Assembly: GCA_018292915.2 (NCBI GenBank)
Contig: JACVVK020000295.1
Span: 322,501-386,500 of the forward strand
Source: Batillaria attramentaria
Lineage: Eukaryota > Mollusca > Gastropoda > Batillariidae
Length of the DNA: 64,000 nt
Reading direction: 5' to 3'
The notes beneath the pieces are model-generated. The model ran no database searches. It was not told where the DNA came from and saw only the letters and a program-made list of their open reading frames with translations. Below, piece by piece: positions 1 to 12,853 of the stretch. The stretch's first letter is position 1, and each line of letters starts with the position of its first letter. The position numbers and the translations under genes were made by a program.

Positions 1-58
1 GAACAGCAGTGAATACATAACTGATTTAAAAAAAAAGCTCTACACCAAAACAAATTGA

Positions 59-59
<1 letters not shown>

Positions 60-91
<32 letters not shown>

Positions 92-165
92 ATTAGTTAG
101 TTAGGGCTTAACGCCGCGCAAGCAACAAAGACTATTTCGCGGCTAAAACAAATCTAAACCAAAAC
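60..165 (+). repeat. SINE-D copy with (TTAG)n tract
   Basis: A (TTAG)n run is followed by a conserved block (GCCGCGCAAGCAACAAAG, then TTCGCGGC). The same combination occurs at about 13,460-13,632, and in reverse orientation at about 41,090-41,195 and 63,175-63,222. I infer a short interspersed element whose 3' end is the tetranucleotide run; no protein is coded. Confidence 0.6.
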
Positions 166-270
166 ACGGTTGCAGAATCAGCTACTTTGAAAAGCTACGG
201 TATCCTGGCAAGATGATTTCGGAAGGTCAGATTGTCAACATGACTTTATGGCTTTGTATGTGATTATGTA

Positions 271-328
271 AGCCCTCTTCTGCAGATACGTGGTGGGAAA
301 GGACGTTAAACTCCCAAACACCCACTCC
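271..328 (+). repeat. SINE-A 3' fragment
   Basis: Only the tail of the family is present (ACGTGGTGGGAAAGGACG, then TTAAACTCCCAAACACCC). It matches the 3' end of the full copies at 9.1, 10.9 and 12.9 kb. Confidence 0.6.
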
Positions 329-612
329 ACCCCCTCTCTTCTTCGGCAATAGTCGTAAACTTGACCTTGGGAGACGGACAAGGTCATCACCATGGACACC
401 ATGTCATGACCATTGCGGAACTACGTACACAGCCAGATTCACCTGCTCTTTGTACACAAGGGGAAAAGCGAAGACACTCATGAAGTTATTCTCAGTCTCC
501 TGTCTTTGAATTCATAACTTTTTGTGTTAACTCTGTCAGCTTGCCTACTGGTAAGCATGTCGCGACAGTATCGCGCCACTAACTTTTCTTTTCTTTCTTT
601 CTGTTGTTCCAG

Positions 613-668
613 CTCTGGTCTCGGATGACAGCGGACAGTTACAGCCAGCTAGAACAGCCAGAAGATCT
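613..668 (+). CDS. candidate 56-nt exon of the micro-exon gene
   Basis: A strong pyrimidine tract ending TTGTTCCAG precedes this segment and GTAAGT follows it, so it looks like a real exon on the + strand. Two of the three frames are open. The frame richer in RNY codons enters with two leftover bases and leaves in phase 0, giving LVSDDSGQLQPARTARRS. That chains in phase 0 to the micro-exons downstream. It does not chain to them in phase 1, because that frame has TGA and TAG. A missing phase-changing exon, an indel, or membership of a different transcript could explain this. I do not recognise the peptide. Confidence 0.45.
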
Positions 669-772
669 GTAAGTGAATATAGCTATTGTTTATGTAATGC
701 AAAACCAGTGCGTGTGTGTGCGCGTGCGTGCGTGCGCGCAGTGTGTTTGTGCGTGCGTGCGTGTGTGCGAGC

Positions 773-809
<37 letters not shown>

Positions 810-1918
810 CGCTCATCACGAGACACAAACATTGAACGTCCAAGGCTTTAACCTAACTGGTTCCCAAAACGGAGAGGGACATCAGTTGGTTGGCCGGTAA
901 ACGTTGTTTTAACGTCCTTTTTCCACCACTCTCATAGTATATCAAAGACGGAGAGAGGGCGACAGAGAGAACCCAGTCTAGAAATACTTGCATTTAATCA
1001 GTTAGAACACGACTACCCGCAGTTCAACCGGCTTCATTGGCATGCAGGTTGAAGGGATGACGACACACCCACGCGGCAATAAGAACAGGTTCTAATTTAG
1101 CCCCATGTCTGGTAATGTTCTACGTTTACCATCAGCCCTGTCGCGGGAGCTTCTTTACCGGGTCAGCAAAAAAATGTGACCCGTTCTCACAAAAGGGACC
1201 ACAAGTCGAAAATTATCAATTTTGAGATATGTGTATCACTGCAATTTACTGGTTATGCAGTTTAATTCAATATAAGAATGAAAGCTGTACTACTAAAATT
1301 GACAGAGATATCAGCAGTTGAAGTTGGCTACTCACAAGGCGGCCATACTGACCCCCGGCACTCTTTTCGTCTGTAGCGGCGTTCGGCCTAGCGCGACTTA
1401 CGGTCCCTTTCGCGAGAGCGGGTCAAAAATTTAGGTTTTCCCGCGTGAAAGTTGAAAGGACACACTGAATTTGAACTCCAGATAAAAGTTTCACAGTTTA
1501 TATGTCTGTCATAATCAAAACTGGAATCTAACATTCTCTGAAAGAATGTCAGTGATAAATTTTAAGTTAAGCAATCGTGCAGAGGGTGCAGCACTGTGAT
1601 ATCACAACACCACACGACCCGCTTAGAGGCCGGCAGGCGACATCAATTTTTATCTCAACAACAAAAGCAAAAGAGACGGCTTGTGCAAACTGACATCGTT
1701 CCGATTCTCAAACAGCACGCGTCAATTTCTCTTCTCGTCTCATCAATGCCACAGTTGGTAATCACTCCGTGCAAGTAGGTCGATTCGCAAATATCCGTGC
1801 ACTTCGATTTTGATTCGTAAGCAGCCGAAACCTCTCCGCCGCACGAAAAACACAAAACACCCGAACTGAAACCTAAGCACTACGTGAACAATTGATCACA
1901 TCCGCAAAGTAGTTCCCT
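669..1918. other. intron-like DNA with microsatellite and SINE fragment
   Basis: This stretch holds a (TG/CG)-rich tract running into (GA)n at about 709-811, and a reversed SINE-A tail at about 901-955. The remainder shows no recognisable gene or repeat. Confidence 0.5.
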
Positions 1919-2177
1919 GGGCCCGTATGTAAAAGTCGAGTTTAATTTAAGACTAGAACAAAAGAAACCCAGAAGCTAAATTAAATTTAAGAAAGAAAGC
2001 GAAGAAAGGAAGAAAAAAATCCTTCTATAATGGCTCAGGTACCTTCCTGGAATGTGCCCGCTTCCTGATTTAAAACAAAAAAACAACAGAAAAGTTAACC
2101 CTAGAGCTAGTTTAGTTCGGGGTTAGGCTCTAGCCCGGGGCGAAAAGCCCTAACCTCAACTATTACATACGGGCCCT
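1919..2177. mobile_element. TIR element (MITE), GGGCCCGTATGTAA family, copy 1
   Basis: The element begins GGGCCCGTATGTAA and ends TTACATACGGGCCC, its exact reverse complement. The interior is A/T-rich with a purine-rich block (GAAGAAAGGAAGAAAAAAAT) and no coding capacity. Related copies lie at 9,452-9,722, 20,789-20,902 and 44,808-45,086. No convincing target-site duplication is seen. Non-autonomous DNA transposon is the inferred class. Confidence 0.75.
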
Positions 2178-2798
2178 GGAAACGTGAGTCTAGTTTGATT
2201 AGCTGTACTTCTGTAGCGTGGTGTTAACAGATTTCATAGCTTAGAAATTTACTGTGCCAAATACATGGCAAAAGACACCGGGAGACAAGTGATACTTTTT
2301 CGTCAATTTTCGAAAAAAAAACTATGACCGAGACTAGAGTGTTGTGACGTCACAATCGAAGCGAGCTGTATGCCCGACTGTCTTTACGATAACTAACAAA
2401 AAACAAAAAAAAAACAAAAACTTAACACAAACACTCGAAACTTCTTGCAAATTTGACGGAAACAAGTTTCCACGAAACACAATTTGCACCCCGCCTTTCT
2501 TTTTTTTTTTTTTTTCTTTTTTTTTTTTTTTTTGAGAAATGAAGTCTGTATATGGTAAACTGTTGAGTCAGATAGTGTGAAACGTGCTTTGCAAGCCCAA
2601 ACTTCCCTCCCATATCACCCCCTCCCCCCTCCCCTAAAAGCCCCCCTCCCCTCCCCCTCCCTCTCCCAAAAGCCGCCCCCCCCCCTCCTCCTCCCTCTCC
2701 CAAAAGCCCCCCCCCCCCCAACCCCCCTACCTTTCCACTTTCACTGCCCCACCAACGCCGGCCCTCCACACCACCCCCCCCCCCCCCGCCCCACCCCC

Positions 2799-2843
<45 letters not shown>

Positions 2844-3360
2844 CCATGTATGCAACGCAGGCAGGCAACTGGCCCATAGAACACAATCCTATTTTCCACC
2901 TCTGTGTGTTGGCAAATAATGCGATAACGCAATTTGCACACTCATTAGCTCCAATTGGAAATGCGATTTGCGTAGATCCTTGCCCGTTTCCGCGCTGGGT
3001 AAATTGCTTTCTTTCCTTACCCTCCATATGGGCCCTTGTCGATGATGTCTTGAATATGTCCGATTATGTCTGCATACGCTGCTTTCGCTGAGATGGACTT
3101 TTATCTGGTTGCGGGACATGACAGCCTTAAGGATTTCTCTTGAGGGTTCTGAAATAGAATGTGCTTTCTATAATACGCCTCAGTTTGCACGATAAGCGAA
3201 TCTTTTCGGAGGGAGGGTGGGGGGGATACGGGTGGTGAGGACGGAGGGAGGAGGGATAGCTTAGCTTCTCAAATTCTTTAATGGGATAGCGTAACACGCC
3301 TCCTTCCCCCTCCCCCCTCCCCGTCCCCCTACTTTCCCTCCTTGGTACACGTATTATACA
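2178..3360. other. gene-free stretch with poly-T, C-rich and (CA)n tracts
   Basis: A T-rich run at about 2,500-2,533 is followed by a C-rich tract at about 2,608-2,800 and (CA)n at about 2,801-2,840. The long open frames here are products of low-complexity sequence. The flanks show no splice-bounded coding signal. Confidence 0.55.
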
Positions 3361-3700
3361 TTTCATTTATATAGCGCACTTCTCAGACACAGTGACTCAT
3401 TGCGCTAACACACGTCACTCATACACATTCACACTATACAGACCAACACGTCAATCAGTACATATTACACATCACACAATACAAAGACACATCAGTTGAA
3501 AGCCTGTTGAAATAGGTGGGTTTTCAGTGCAGATCTAAAAGCTGATAAAGATGGTTGTTGTCTCAGCCTCATAGGCAGAGAGTTCCAGACTGTAGGGGGT
3601 GGCGAACCGAAAACATCGTTCACCATAAGTTTTCAGGTTTATCTTAGGGATTTTGAGTAGCTTGTCATTAGATGAGCGGAGGGTACGGGACGGAATGTAG
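3361..3700 (-). mobile_element. non-LTR retrotransposon 3' fragment
   Basis: On the minus strand, a segment around 3,510-3,600 translates to the conserved C-terminus of non-LTR reverse transcriptases: TVWNSLPMRLRQQPSLSAF, followed by a RSALKTHLFQQAFN-type ending and a stop. The element's 3' end toward 3,361 (GCGCTATATAAATGAAATG on the minus strand) is typical of such tails. It is 5' truncated and inactive. Confidence 0.7.
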
Positions 3701-4254
3701 GTGCAGAGGTGAGGCAGACATCAACATTACACGGTGGAAAACAGAACATTAAACCCCCAACCAACCAGCCATCCTGCAAGGGATTCCTAAGCTTTAACCT
3801 CTCCATTCATTCGCTCATCCCCCCGCCCCTCCGACCCTTCAATTTTTTTTTTTCTTCCACTCTTGAGGCCTTTATCACGGCACCGCCGTTTTTTTAAAAT
3901 TCTTCACGTCATTCCTGTCGGAAGGTCAAGTGCGTTCAAGTAACAGTTTTGAATTTTTAGCGAGAGACTTTTTTAAAATGGATAATTGATTGCTACAACA
4001 GCCTTGCCGTTCGAGCTTTCGTTCAAGTCTGATGAAATTACATGAAATCGACAAGCCTCGGTATTAGGGTGGCTGTTCCAGCATACTCCCGCCGAAAGGT
4101 CGGCGAGATTTTGTCGTGATTTCGCGGCGTGATATACAACGATAATAATTGTCGGCAGCGTATGTTTGAAAAGAGTTATTTGGCGATAATTGGTTGATAT
4201 CATACTAATGTTCTTGTATATAAATACCTTAGAATTTCGGCCTTTGTTAGGCTC
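3701..4254. other. no feature seen
   Basis: Intron-like sequence with short T-rich runs. I see no gene, no RNA and no recognisable element. Confidence 0.5.
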
Positions 4255-4415
4255 TGGGGGAGTTAGGATAGCCGTTCGGTAGAGCTGTGGACTTGCATTG
4301 TATTCGAATCCTTGCTGGCTGGGGCCAAATATTTGTACAGGCCGTCTCCTTGCTGCTCCGTCTTTGATATCACCCGTGTCTGTTTGAAAAGGGCGTTAAA
4401 ACACTCACTCACTCA
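4255..4415 (+). repeat. SINE-A, diverged copy
   Basis: The tRNA-like head is degraded but recognisable. It is followed by GGCTGGGGCCAAATATTTGT and a TTTGATATCACCCGTGTCTG body, and ends in a CACT repeat. Confidence 0.6.
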
Positions 4416-4498
4416 CTGATCTGCTCTGGCCATATTTTGCCACAACAGATGTGTAACATTTTATACAATAAGCGTTCTGTTTCCGATGCTTCTTACAG

Positions 4499-4504
4499 TT
4501 TATG
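4499..4504 (+). CDS. 6-nt micro-exon (TTTATG)
   Basis: The upstream tract GTTCTGTTTCCGATGCTTCT ends in TACAG and the next bases after TTTATG are GTAAGTATAC, both close to consensus. The length is a multiple of three, so inclusion or skipping keeps the frame. In phase 1 it adds Tyr plus split codons; in phase 0 it adds Phe-Met. A single 6-nt exon could be chance. The case rests on five more such segments on the same strand at 7.0, 13.8, 19.0, 19.5 and 24.7 kb. Confidence 0.5.
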
Positions 4505-6012
<1,508 letters not shown>

Positions 6013-6402
6013 CCGCTTCTGCAGTGACAAATGCTTTGCTTGGATTCAATTGATCGTATCTGGCTTGCGTGTTTTTGCTTAATAACAACAAATTCCATTG
6101 TTCCAATGTCACCCGAAAGATTACCACCTCGGTGTTTTTCCATTTCATGGGAAACGCAGAACACGCCTTTTTTGTAGTCAATTTGCTTTCTGTTGAAGAA
6201 TAAATCTTCTGCAAGAAAAGATGATTTGAAAAGAAATTATTATTACCTTTTGAAGGAAATTCTTAAGAAGGCTGTGGTCTTTCTTTGAGACGACTGAGTT
6301 ATGGCAAGGAGATTACTATATTTAAGCTCCTAAATGTAATATAATTATATGATGATGATCCACTTCCTTTTTCAGTTTCAGCTGCTTGACGATTACCTTA
6401 CT

Positions 6403-6406
<4 letters not shown>

Positions 6407-6493
<87 letters not shown>
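6407..6493. repeat. (TG)n microsatellite
   Basis: Uninterrupted TG dinucleotide of nearly 90 nt. Confidence 0.95.
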
Positions 6494-6495
<2 letters not shown>

Positions 6496-7034
6496 GTCGA
6501 TGACCTGTAGACTTGGAAAGCATGAACAGGCATCTTGAACAATAACGTGTTTACAGCATGAATGACATATTTGTTTGTTTGTTGTATGTATATCAGTAAT
6601 TCGATTAGTTTGTTCAGTTTTGGGTTGTTGGTGTTTTTTGTGGGTTTTTTTCTCCATATTTCCGAATCCTCTCAAAGCACTGGACAAATGTTGACCACCA
6701 GTCAAATGCTACTCTGCAAATGTACTCTTTATTTATCGTATTTATCATAAAATGAAAAGAGCGTTACGTATGCTTCGTGCAAATACTTTTGATTCAGAGC
6801 AGGTTTAATCACACAGTTAGCATGCAATACAATTTCCTTTGGTTTGCAAGCTGAACTCCGTCAAAACATGTTCACACCGATACATCTCGATTTGATTTTT
6901 GTTGTTTGTCTGTTTGTTTCTTTGTTTTTAACGCCGAGTATTGTCTGTTTCTTCATCTGCAAGACTGTGTTTGGTATGACATATCACAATGTTCTTGTTT
7001 TCTGTTTCTCCTTGCAACTCTTTCATGCCTGCAG

Positions 7035-7043
7035 GGATTAAGC
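7035..7043 (+). CDS. 9-nt micro-exon (GGATTAAGC)
   Basis: Preceded by a long pyrimidine-rich tract (TTTCTCCTTGCAACTCTTTC) ending GCCTGCAG and followed by GTAAGTATCT. The length is a multiple of three. Phase 1 gives Ile-Lys with split codons on both sides; phase 0 gives Gly-Leu-Ser. It belongs to the micro-exon series described for 4,499-4,504. Confidence 0.55.
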
Positions 7044-7063
7044 GTAAGTATCTATAGTAATAA

Positions 7064-7064
7064 T

Positions 7065-7125
<61 letters not shown>
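7064..7125. repeat. (CT)n microsatellite
   Basis: Uninterrupted CT dinucleotide lying about 20 nt after the 9-nt micro-exon's donor. Confidence 0.95.
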
Positions 7126-7129
<4 letters not shown>

Positions 7130-8210
7130 AATCAAGCAAAATTAAATAGTTCTTCCGCTCAGAATTCTGTGTTTTGGTGCTCTTCCATGCAAACGCCTCA
7201 CACGTTTTTGTTAAGCTGCTTTGCGATGAAACTTCCTTTTGTCAAACTCTTAGAAATTAATTCTTAACGGGCACCACCACCACCCCTCCCCCCACCTCCA
7301 CCCCTCCCCCCCCCCCCCCTCCTCCTCGGGTCGGGTTATCACGGCAGACGACAGAGACCGTCCGGGGCCATGTTTTTACGTCGACCTGGGGGTTCCCAGG
7401 AAGCTCAGAGGGCATCAATTCTTCATGTCGTCGCCACGTTATTAGCTCAGAGGAGAGAGACAGAGAGAGAGAGAGGGAAAAAAATGGCTCAATCAATGTG
7501 GCGGGTGAGGAACTCGTCGGCGCCTGCGCAGTCAATATGACAACTTCCGGTAGCAGGATTGCCACGGAAATGAGGGTGGAGAGAAGGGGAAAGAGAAAGT
7601 GAGGGAGGGATAAAAGGAGTGGGGGGGTGTGTGGGGGGGGGGGCAGGTGGGGAGTGTGACAGAAGTATTTTGGAGATTACATGAGCATCGTTTTCTTCTG
7701 ACCAGTGGGATAATCAAGGTATTGTAGGCTCAGTCGTCGACCACTTCCTTTTCTGCACGCGTCTGCTCTGCAGGTGGCCAGTAGTAAGAGTTTGATGCTC
7801 GAGGGCTTGGTTCAAATTCAAATTCAATTCAAGAATTACTGTATTGTCCATTAAAGAACAGGTACAAAATGGAAAATGGTCGTTGGACTCACAGCTCGAA
7901 ACCAAAATGCTACATCTCAGACTCCACACCACCTCTGCCCCCCCCCCCCCCCTCCACACCATCGCCCCCAAAGTGGCGGGGGCGACTTAAACAGCAAGAT
8001 CATCACCTCTGCCATCTTGCCATCTACATGGCCTGCCCCTCCGAGACCACCTCCCCCCCCCCCCTCCCTCCTCCTCCTCGTCCTCCCACCCTCTCCCACA
8101 TCAACCCCGATGAGCTGCTGTCGTCGTCGTTAGCCATACTGACGTCGGACGGCGGGGGTGATATGATTACGCGCGGAAACCATAAACCATCTGCGCCGGC
8201 CCCCGACAAG
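7126..8210. other. intron-like DNA with C-rich and G-rich tracts
   Basis: C runs at about 7,283-7,325, 7,938-7,962 and 8,047-8,070 and G runs at about 7,620-7,645 create proline- and glycine-rich open frames that I do not accept as genes. The part from about 8,100 on is CpG-rich and grades into the candidate exon that follows. Confidence 0.45.
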
Positions 8211-8303
8211 GTTCGGTCGAATACGTTACAGCGTCAGGAATTAGCGGTGCGTGTCGCTTTGACGTTGGGGGACGTTCGACACGCTTCAGCGATGATGAAC
8301 AAG
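8211..8303 (+). CDS. weak candidate exon, CpG-rich
   Basis: A CpG-rich segment ends AACAAG|GTTTGT, an acceptable donor. Two frames are open. One leaves in phase 1 and is unusually rich in RNY codons (for example SGISGACRFDVGGRSTRF). The other leaves in phase 0 and is open back to 7,869. No good acceptor is visible; AAG at 8,210 and CAG at 8,231 are candidates, and both would give a symmetric exon in phase 1. It could be part of the micro-exon gene or plain CpG-rich sequence. Confidence 0.22.
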
Positions 8304-8441
8304 GTTTGTTTTCCGGGAGCTGGGAGTGGGTGTGGGTTAATGGGGGGGGGGGGGGGGGGGGGGGTGGTGTAGCGACCACGTACTAATTGACAAGTCATGA
8401 ATTAGCGTGATGACAAAGACTTGTTCGCAAAGAGTCGTGGA

Positions 8442-8496
<55 letters not shown>

Positions 8497-9092
8497 CTCG
8501 CGCGGTGGAGAGGGGAGGGGGGGTGGAGAGCGGGCGGAAGTGGGATGGAAGGGGCTCGTAGAAGGAAAAAGTTGGCGGAGGAGGAGTAAGGGACTGGGGG
8601 GGGGGTGGGGGGGTGGGAGAGGGAGGGAGATTGTCCGTGTACTAATTGCTTGGTAGTGAATCTAATGTTACACCCACTAGCTGTGTGATTTGTGCTTCAT
8701 AACCGCCATAAGCCCACTTCAAAGCGATGAAATCACAAATGTTTGCTGGCAAGCGATGTGTGTTGGATAAGGGGGGGGTGGGGGTGGTGATGGTTGTAGA
8801 CGGGAAAGGAAGGGAGCACAAAACACTAATTGTTTCGTAATGAAAAATAAAGTGAAAAACACACTGCGAGCCGTTTGTTTTTCAGTCATCATTAGCCACT
8901 GTTACGTCTCATTATGCCGTTTGTCAGTCATAGTACAACGCTGTGGTAAGCGCCTACTCTGTGTATCGGAATCAGTCACACTTGGGACACACAATACAGC
9001 ATCTATACCCATTGTGGTGACGCTGGTTGGCGTATACATGTTGTTCTACGTACGTAACAGACAACGTTATTTGGTTGCGGACTGAACGGGGA
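8304..9092. other. G-runs, (GT)n and unassigned sequence
   Basis: Poly-G at about 8,341-8,364, (GT)n at about 8,443-8,488 and G-rich sequence to about 8,630. The remainder shows no gene. Confidence 0.6.
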
Positions 9093-9251
9093 GCTGGCCT
9101 GGGGGTGGCCGAATGGTAGAGCGTTGGACTTCTAATACTCGAGTAGTGAGTTCGTATCCCGGCTGGGGCCAGAATATTTTGTGCTGGCTTTTTCATCGTG
9201 GCCCCGTCTTTGGTATCACCTGTATGTGGTGGGAAATTCCCAAACACCCAT
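9093..9251 (+). repeat. SINE-A, near full length
   Basis: A tRNA-like head with A-box-like TGGCCGAATGG and B-box-like GTTCGTATCCCGG is followed by the family body (GGGGCCAGAATATTTTGTGC, then the tail before CAAACACCC). The tRNA-derived origin is inferred from the two boxes and their spacing. Confidence 0.8.
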
Positions 9252-9451
9252 CCACCCTTGCGGACTGAACACCAATTATAGTCAGCGGTGATTGGTGCGA
9301 TTTTTAGCGATTTAGTCGATCAGTTTGTAGTGCATGTACAAGTATGGAAGCGTTAGGCGCAAAAAAGTCAAGCCGCAAAGTCACGAAAACGGACTGAACA
9401 CCAGCTAGACAGCTATTTGTAGAGTCTTAGTCGGTCGGTGTGTAGTACAGG

Positions 9452-9722
9452 GCCCGCATGTAAAACGAGGTTAATTTAACCCACGGCTATGGGCCTAACC
9501 CAGACTAGGACAAAAGAAACCCCAAAACAAAATTAAGTAGAAAAAGGAAGCGAAGAAAGGAAGAAAAAAATTCCTTCTGTAACGGCTTAGGCTGGTGGAA
9601 TAGACCCGCTTCCTGATTAAAATGAAAACAACAGAAAATTTAACCCTAGAGTTAGTTTAGTTCGAGGCTAGACTTTTAACGCGGGGCTAAAATCCCTAAC
9701 CTCGACTTCTACATGCGGGCGC
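9452..9722. mobile_element. TIR element, GGGCCCGTATGTAA family, copy 2
   Basis: Begins GGGCCCGCATGTAA and ends with TACATGCGGGC. The interior matches copy 1, including AGGAAGCGAAGAAAGGAAGA and AACCCTAGAGTTAGTTTAGT. The terminal repeats are more diverged than in copy 1. Confidence 0.65.
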
Positions 9723-9782
9723 TAGGGGGAGAAAAAAAAGGTCATAGTTCTCTTCTATTAGAAGCCGCAAAGTCACGAAAAT

Positions 9783-10200
9783 AAGCAAGTCAAGTCAAGT
9801 CAAGTCAAGTCAAGTCAAGTCAAGTTTATTTTACCAACCCTCTGGGGGTACAGGAAAACCGCAATCGCCAATAGGAACATCTCTTTATGCAGCAAAACAG
9901 CCTATAAGAGCTTTGTAAGCGAAAGTCCCCACCCCCCTTCTGAACTCATTTCGAACACAGAAACTGTGAACAAGCTGAGTTACTTCAAGATAAGATAAGA
10001 TAAATTTATTGGCTTCTTAATTACAAAGAAGAATTTGGCCTGCTCCTCTTAATAAATACGCATGTATACACAAACATACCACGGAAATACAAAACCGATA
10101 TTCCTGTATACATCATTACTTACTCACACACTCAATCATTGGCTAAAACACAATTTAAAAAAAAAATAGACATTGCCTCACATTAACCATGTTGAACAGC
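9783..10200 (-). mobile_element. two non-LTR element 3' tails
   Basis: (AAGTC)n leads into TTTATTTTACCAACCCTCTG, and shortly after (AAGAT)n leads into AAATTTATTGGCTTCTTAAT. On the minus strand these are AATAAA-like ends followed by short repeats, the usual end of a LINE or its SINE partner. No coding part is recognisable. Confidence 0.4.
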
Positions 10201-10945
10201 ACTAACAGTAACAATTAAGATGGACGGGGAGACCTGACACAGGCCAATGACAAAGGTTTGGCAAGCAGGGCATTGGGAGGTGGAGAACCGGGCACCGGTG
10301 GAGAAGGTTGGAGAGGTGTAGAGTTGTAAAAGAGGCGGATTTTAGTGGCCCAGTTCGTGTCCGCAAAGATGGGCTAAAACAGTTCAGATGGTCGGACCAA
10401 TTGCTGTGTAAAATAAACTCAAAGAGCGTTACACCCACTCGTCATGTATAGCAGTTTCAACAGTCAATGTCAATTAGGACACTTTCAAATCACCGACTTA
10501 TCCACGAGGTAAATACGAGATACGATAAGGATGGGTGTTGGCTGTATACCGGTTTAATTGTCACGGAACAAGAAGTTAAATTAATTGCGACAGTGTTGGG
10601 CTAAAGTTTAGATCAGCTTAGCCACCGTAAGCCTACTTAGGTGTAATTAATACGACTGTTTCATTGCTTAAGCTGTGTTAGAAACAAACCTACTCAGACC
10701 GTACACATCAGGAGGCATTAGTCTGTATCCTCTTTGTCCTTATCACTGTGTTTAGTTTGATTGTTATTTTTTTTAAATCCCTGCCCGTGTATTTGGATGG
10801 AACTAGCGGCGTGAAATTATTGTTTTATTTCTGACTATGCCAAAAATAAAACAGTAAGCTCATTCTCGCTATTTAGGCATGAATAAAGTATTTCCAGTTC
10901 AGTTCAAATCAGTTCAAATCAGTTCAGTTAAATTCAATTCAGGTC
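10201..10945. other. no feature seen
   Basis: Ordinary intron-like sequence; the open frame at 10,202-10,438 (minus) shows no domain or splice support. Confidence 0.5.
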
Positions 10946-11106
10946 AGGTTGGCCAAATGGTAGAGCGTTGGACTTCTAATGCTCGGGTCGTGAGTTCGTA
11001 TCCCGGCTAGGGCCAAGTATTTGTGCTGGCTTTTTCATCGTTGCCCTGTCTTTGATATCACCCGTATCTGGTGGAAAAGGACGTGAAACCCCCCAAACAA
11101 ACACCC
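10946..11106 (+). repeat. SINE-A, near full length
   Basis: Contains TTGGCCAAATGGTAGAGCG, GTGAGTTCGTATCCCGGC and the standard body and tail, with small differences such as CTGGTGGAAAAGGACGTGAA. Confidence 0.8.
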
Positions 11107-12660
11107 AGTTCAGTCCCATTCAATTTAGTTCAATTTAATTCAATTTAGTTCATACAGGACTGCAGACTGACAGCTCTCGTAATGCTGTTACTTTTCTACA
11201 GTCCAGAAACTGATAGAACGTTTACTCTGAGAAACGTTCTTCCTCCTGAGGTGGTGTTCTCCGCTGGTTCTTGGAACTTTCTAGCGGGGGATAGGGGGAG
11301 GGTGGGGATGGGTGTTGAGAAGGCTGGTGGCCCCGGGGGGGGGGGGGGGGGGGAGGTGCGAGGAATTTAATATCGATAATAATAGGCAATCAGCGTGGAG
11401 TCTGGTCAAACGCGTGTGAGGGTCGTTTATCTAGGAAATCATTTCAGCGTGGGAGTCAGGAATCCTTTGATAGGAGCAGTCTGAGGAATTCATCCCAACC
11501 ACACACAAACTTTCCTAACTTCATCACACAGCTACATGGCTGAATGGCATGCAAGGCTGGATTAAGGATGGGGGCTGCCCTTGAGTGAGAGGGGTGAGCG
11601 GTGGTCTAATACGTAACGCGTCGGACTTAGCCGCCGCGCTACTAAACGGCCGTCACTGGCGTCACGAGGATGCAGCGTGGGTTCGAGCCCTGGTCGAGCT
11701 TGCGATGTGTGATACCAGTTTTTCCTGGCTACCGGGCTGCTCATTCAATTCAATTCAATAATTCTTTATTGTTCTCAAGAGGAGGCAATTCGGTTGCGGC
11801 GTAAAAACAGACAACAAACGAGCACGAGCAACAGCCGCCGGTCGCAACAAGAGTTGCGTCCCTTTACCCCTCATGGGAGGTTTCTCACCGGGTTATCCGG
11901 CTTTCCTCCCCCAGCAAATTTAATGATAATTTTAAAAAAAATGGATAGGTGAGTTGGATGGTGCTGCACCCGCGGCGGGCAGGTTACGGGGGGAAAGGAA
12001 CAGCTGCCCTAATCAGCTGGAACATGATTCAATCCATCCAGACTGCGTCACCGTGCTTCGCATTTGATGTATCCTCGACTGTGACGGACCTGTTAGACAA
12101 ACACATCCACTTCGTTAAATGAAAGGAAAGTTTGATGAAAACCCCCCGAGGAAGGAATGTATCAAACAGCACGACACAATTCCTCGGTGCGATGGAAGTG
12201 TGGCACGAGCTATCATTCAAGAGTAGTCCCCGTCCTTAAAAAGAGGAGCGAAAACAGGACTCGGCAAACACAGACAGGCATGACCAAACATACACTGCGA
12301 TCCGGGCTAGCCCAGCCCCCGCGGTCATTAGCTTTGACATCAAAGCGCTCAAGCTCATTAGAAAGGAAAAAGAGAGGAGTGTAGCGTGGACACGCTTGAT
12401 TGATGGGTTAGCGAGGAGGGGTGAACTCCCTTTAGCGGAAGTGACGTAGACTTTTTTTTTCTTTTTTTTTTTTTTTGCTCGCTCATTTAGCGATGGCAGT
12501 GTTGCTGTGATCTGCAATCAATTACTGATTTTTTTTTTTATTATCAGGAGAAAAATCAGTTGGAAAACATGGATCGATATTTCAATGCAAGTTCTTTCAA
12601 AATCCGTGTGTCTAGCGCCTATAATTATGTATATATAAGGACCACTTTCAAATACAAGCA
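11107..12660. other. repeat-derived DNA
   Basis: Holds (TTCAATTTAG)-like runs, poly-G at about 11,336-11,353, a tRNA-like head at about 11,590-11,745 (GCGGTGGTCTAATACG, GGTTCGAGCCCTGG), a CAATTCAATTCAATAATTCT tail with TTTATTG, and a block at about 12,060-12,115 (GTATCCTCGACTGTGACGGA) repeated at 28,200-28,245. No gene is supported. Confidence 0.45.
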
Positions 12661-12672
12661 TAATTCAGCTAG

Positions 12673-12676
<4 letters not shown>

Positions 12677-12755
<79 letters not shown>

Positions 12756-12788
12756 CAGGAGCCGGGGTGGACGAATGGTAGAGCTCAA

Positions 12789-12850
<62 letters not shown>
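12677..12850. repeat. two (CT)n tracts split by a duplicated SINE head
   Basis: Pure CT from about 12,677 to 12,752, then a 5' fragment of SINE-A (GCCGGGGTGGACGAATGGTA), then CTCAACAAG and a second pure CT tract to 12,850. The same SINE head then restarts at 12,854 as a full copy. Confidence 0.85.

Positions 12851-12853
<3 letters not shown>

Noticed and set aside
540..550. Possible 11-nt micro-exon between CTGTCAG and GTAAGC
   Set aside because: Length is not a multiple of three, it lies only 62 nt before the 613-668 exon, and combining the two introduces a stop in every usable frame.
2422..3027. 201-codon minus-strand open frame
   Set aside because: Produced by poly-A, G-rich and (GT)n tracts; Gly/Val/Cys runs with no domain.
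7869..8372. 167-codon proline-rich open frame
   Set aside because: The N-terminal half is translated C runs. Only the CpG-rich end (8,211-8,303) was kept, as a weak candidate.
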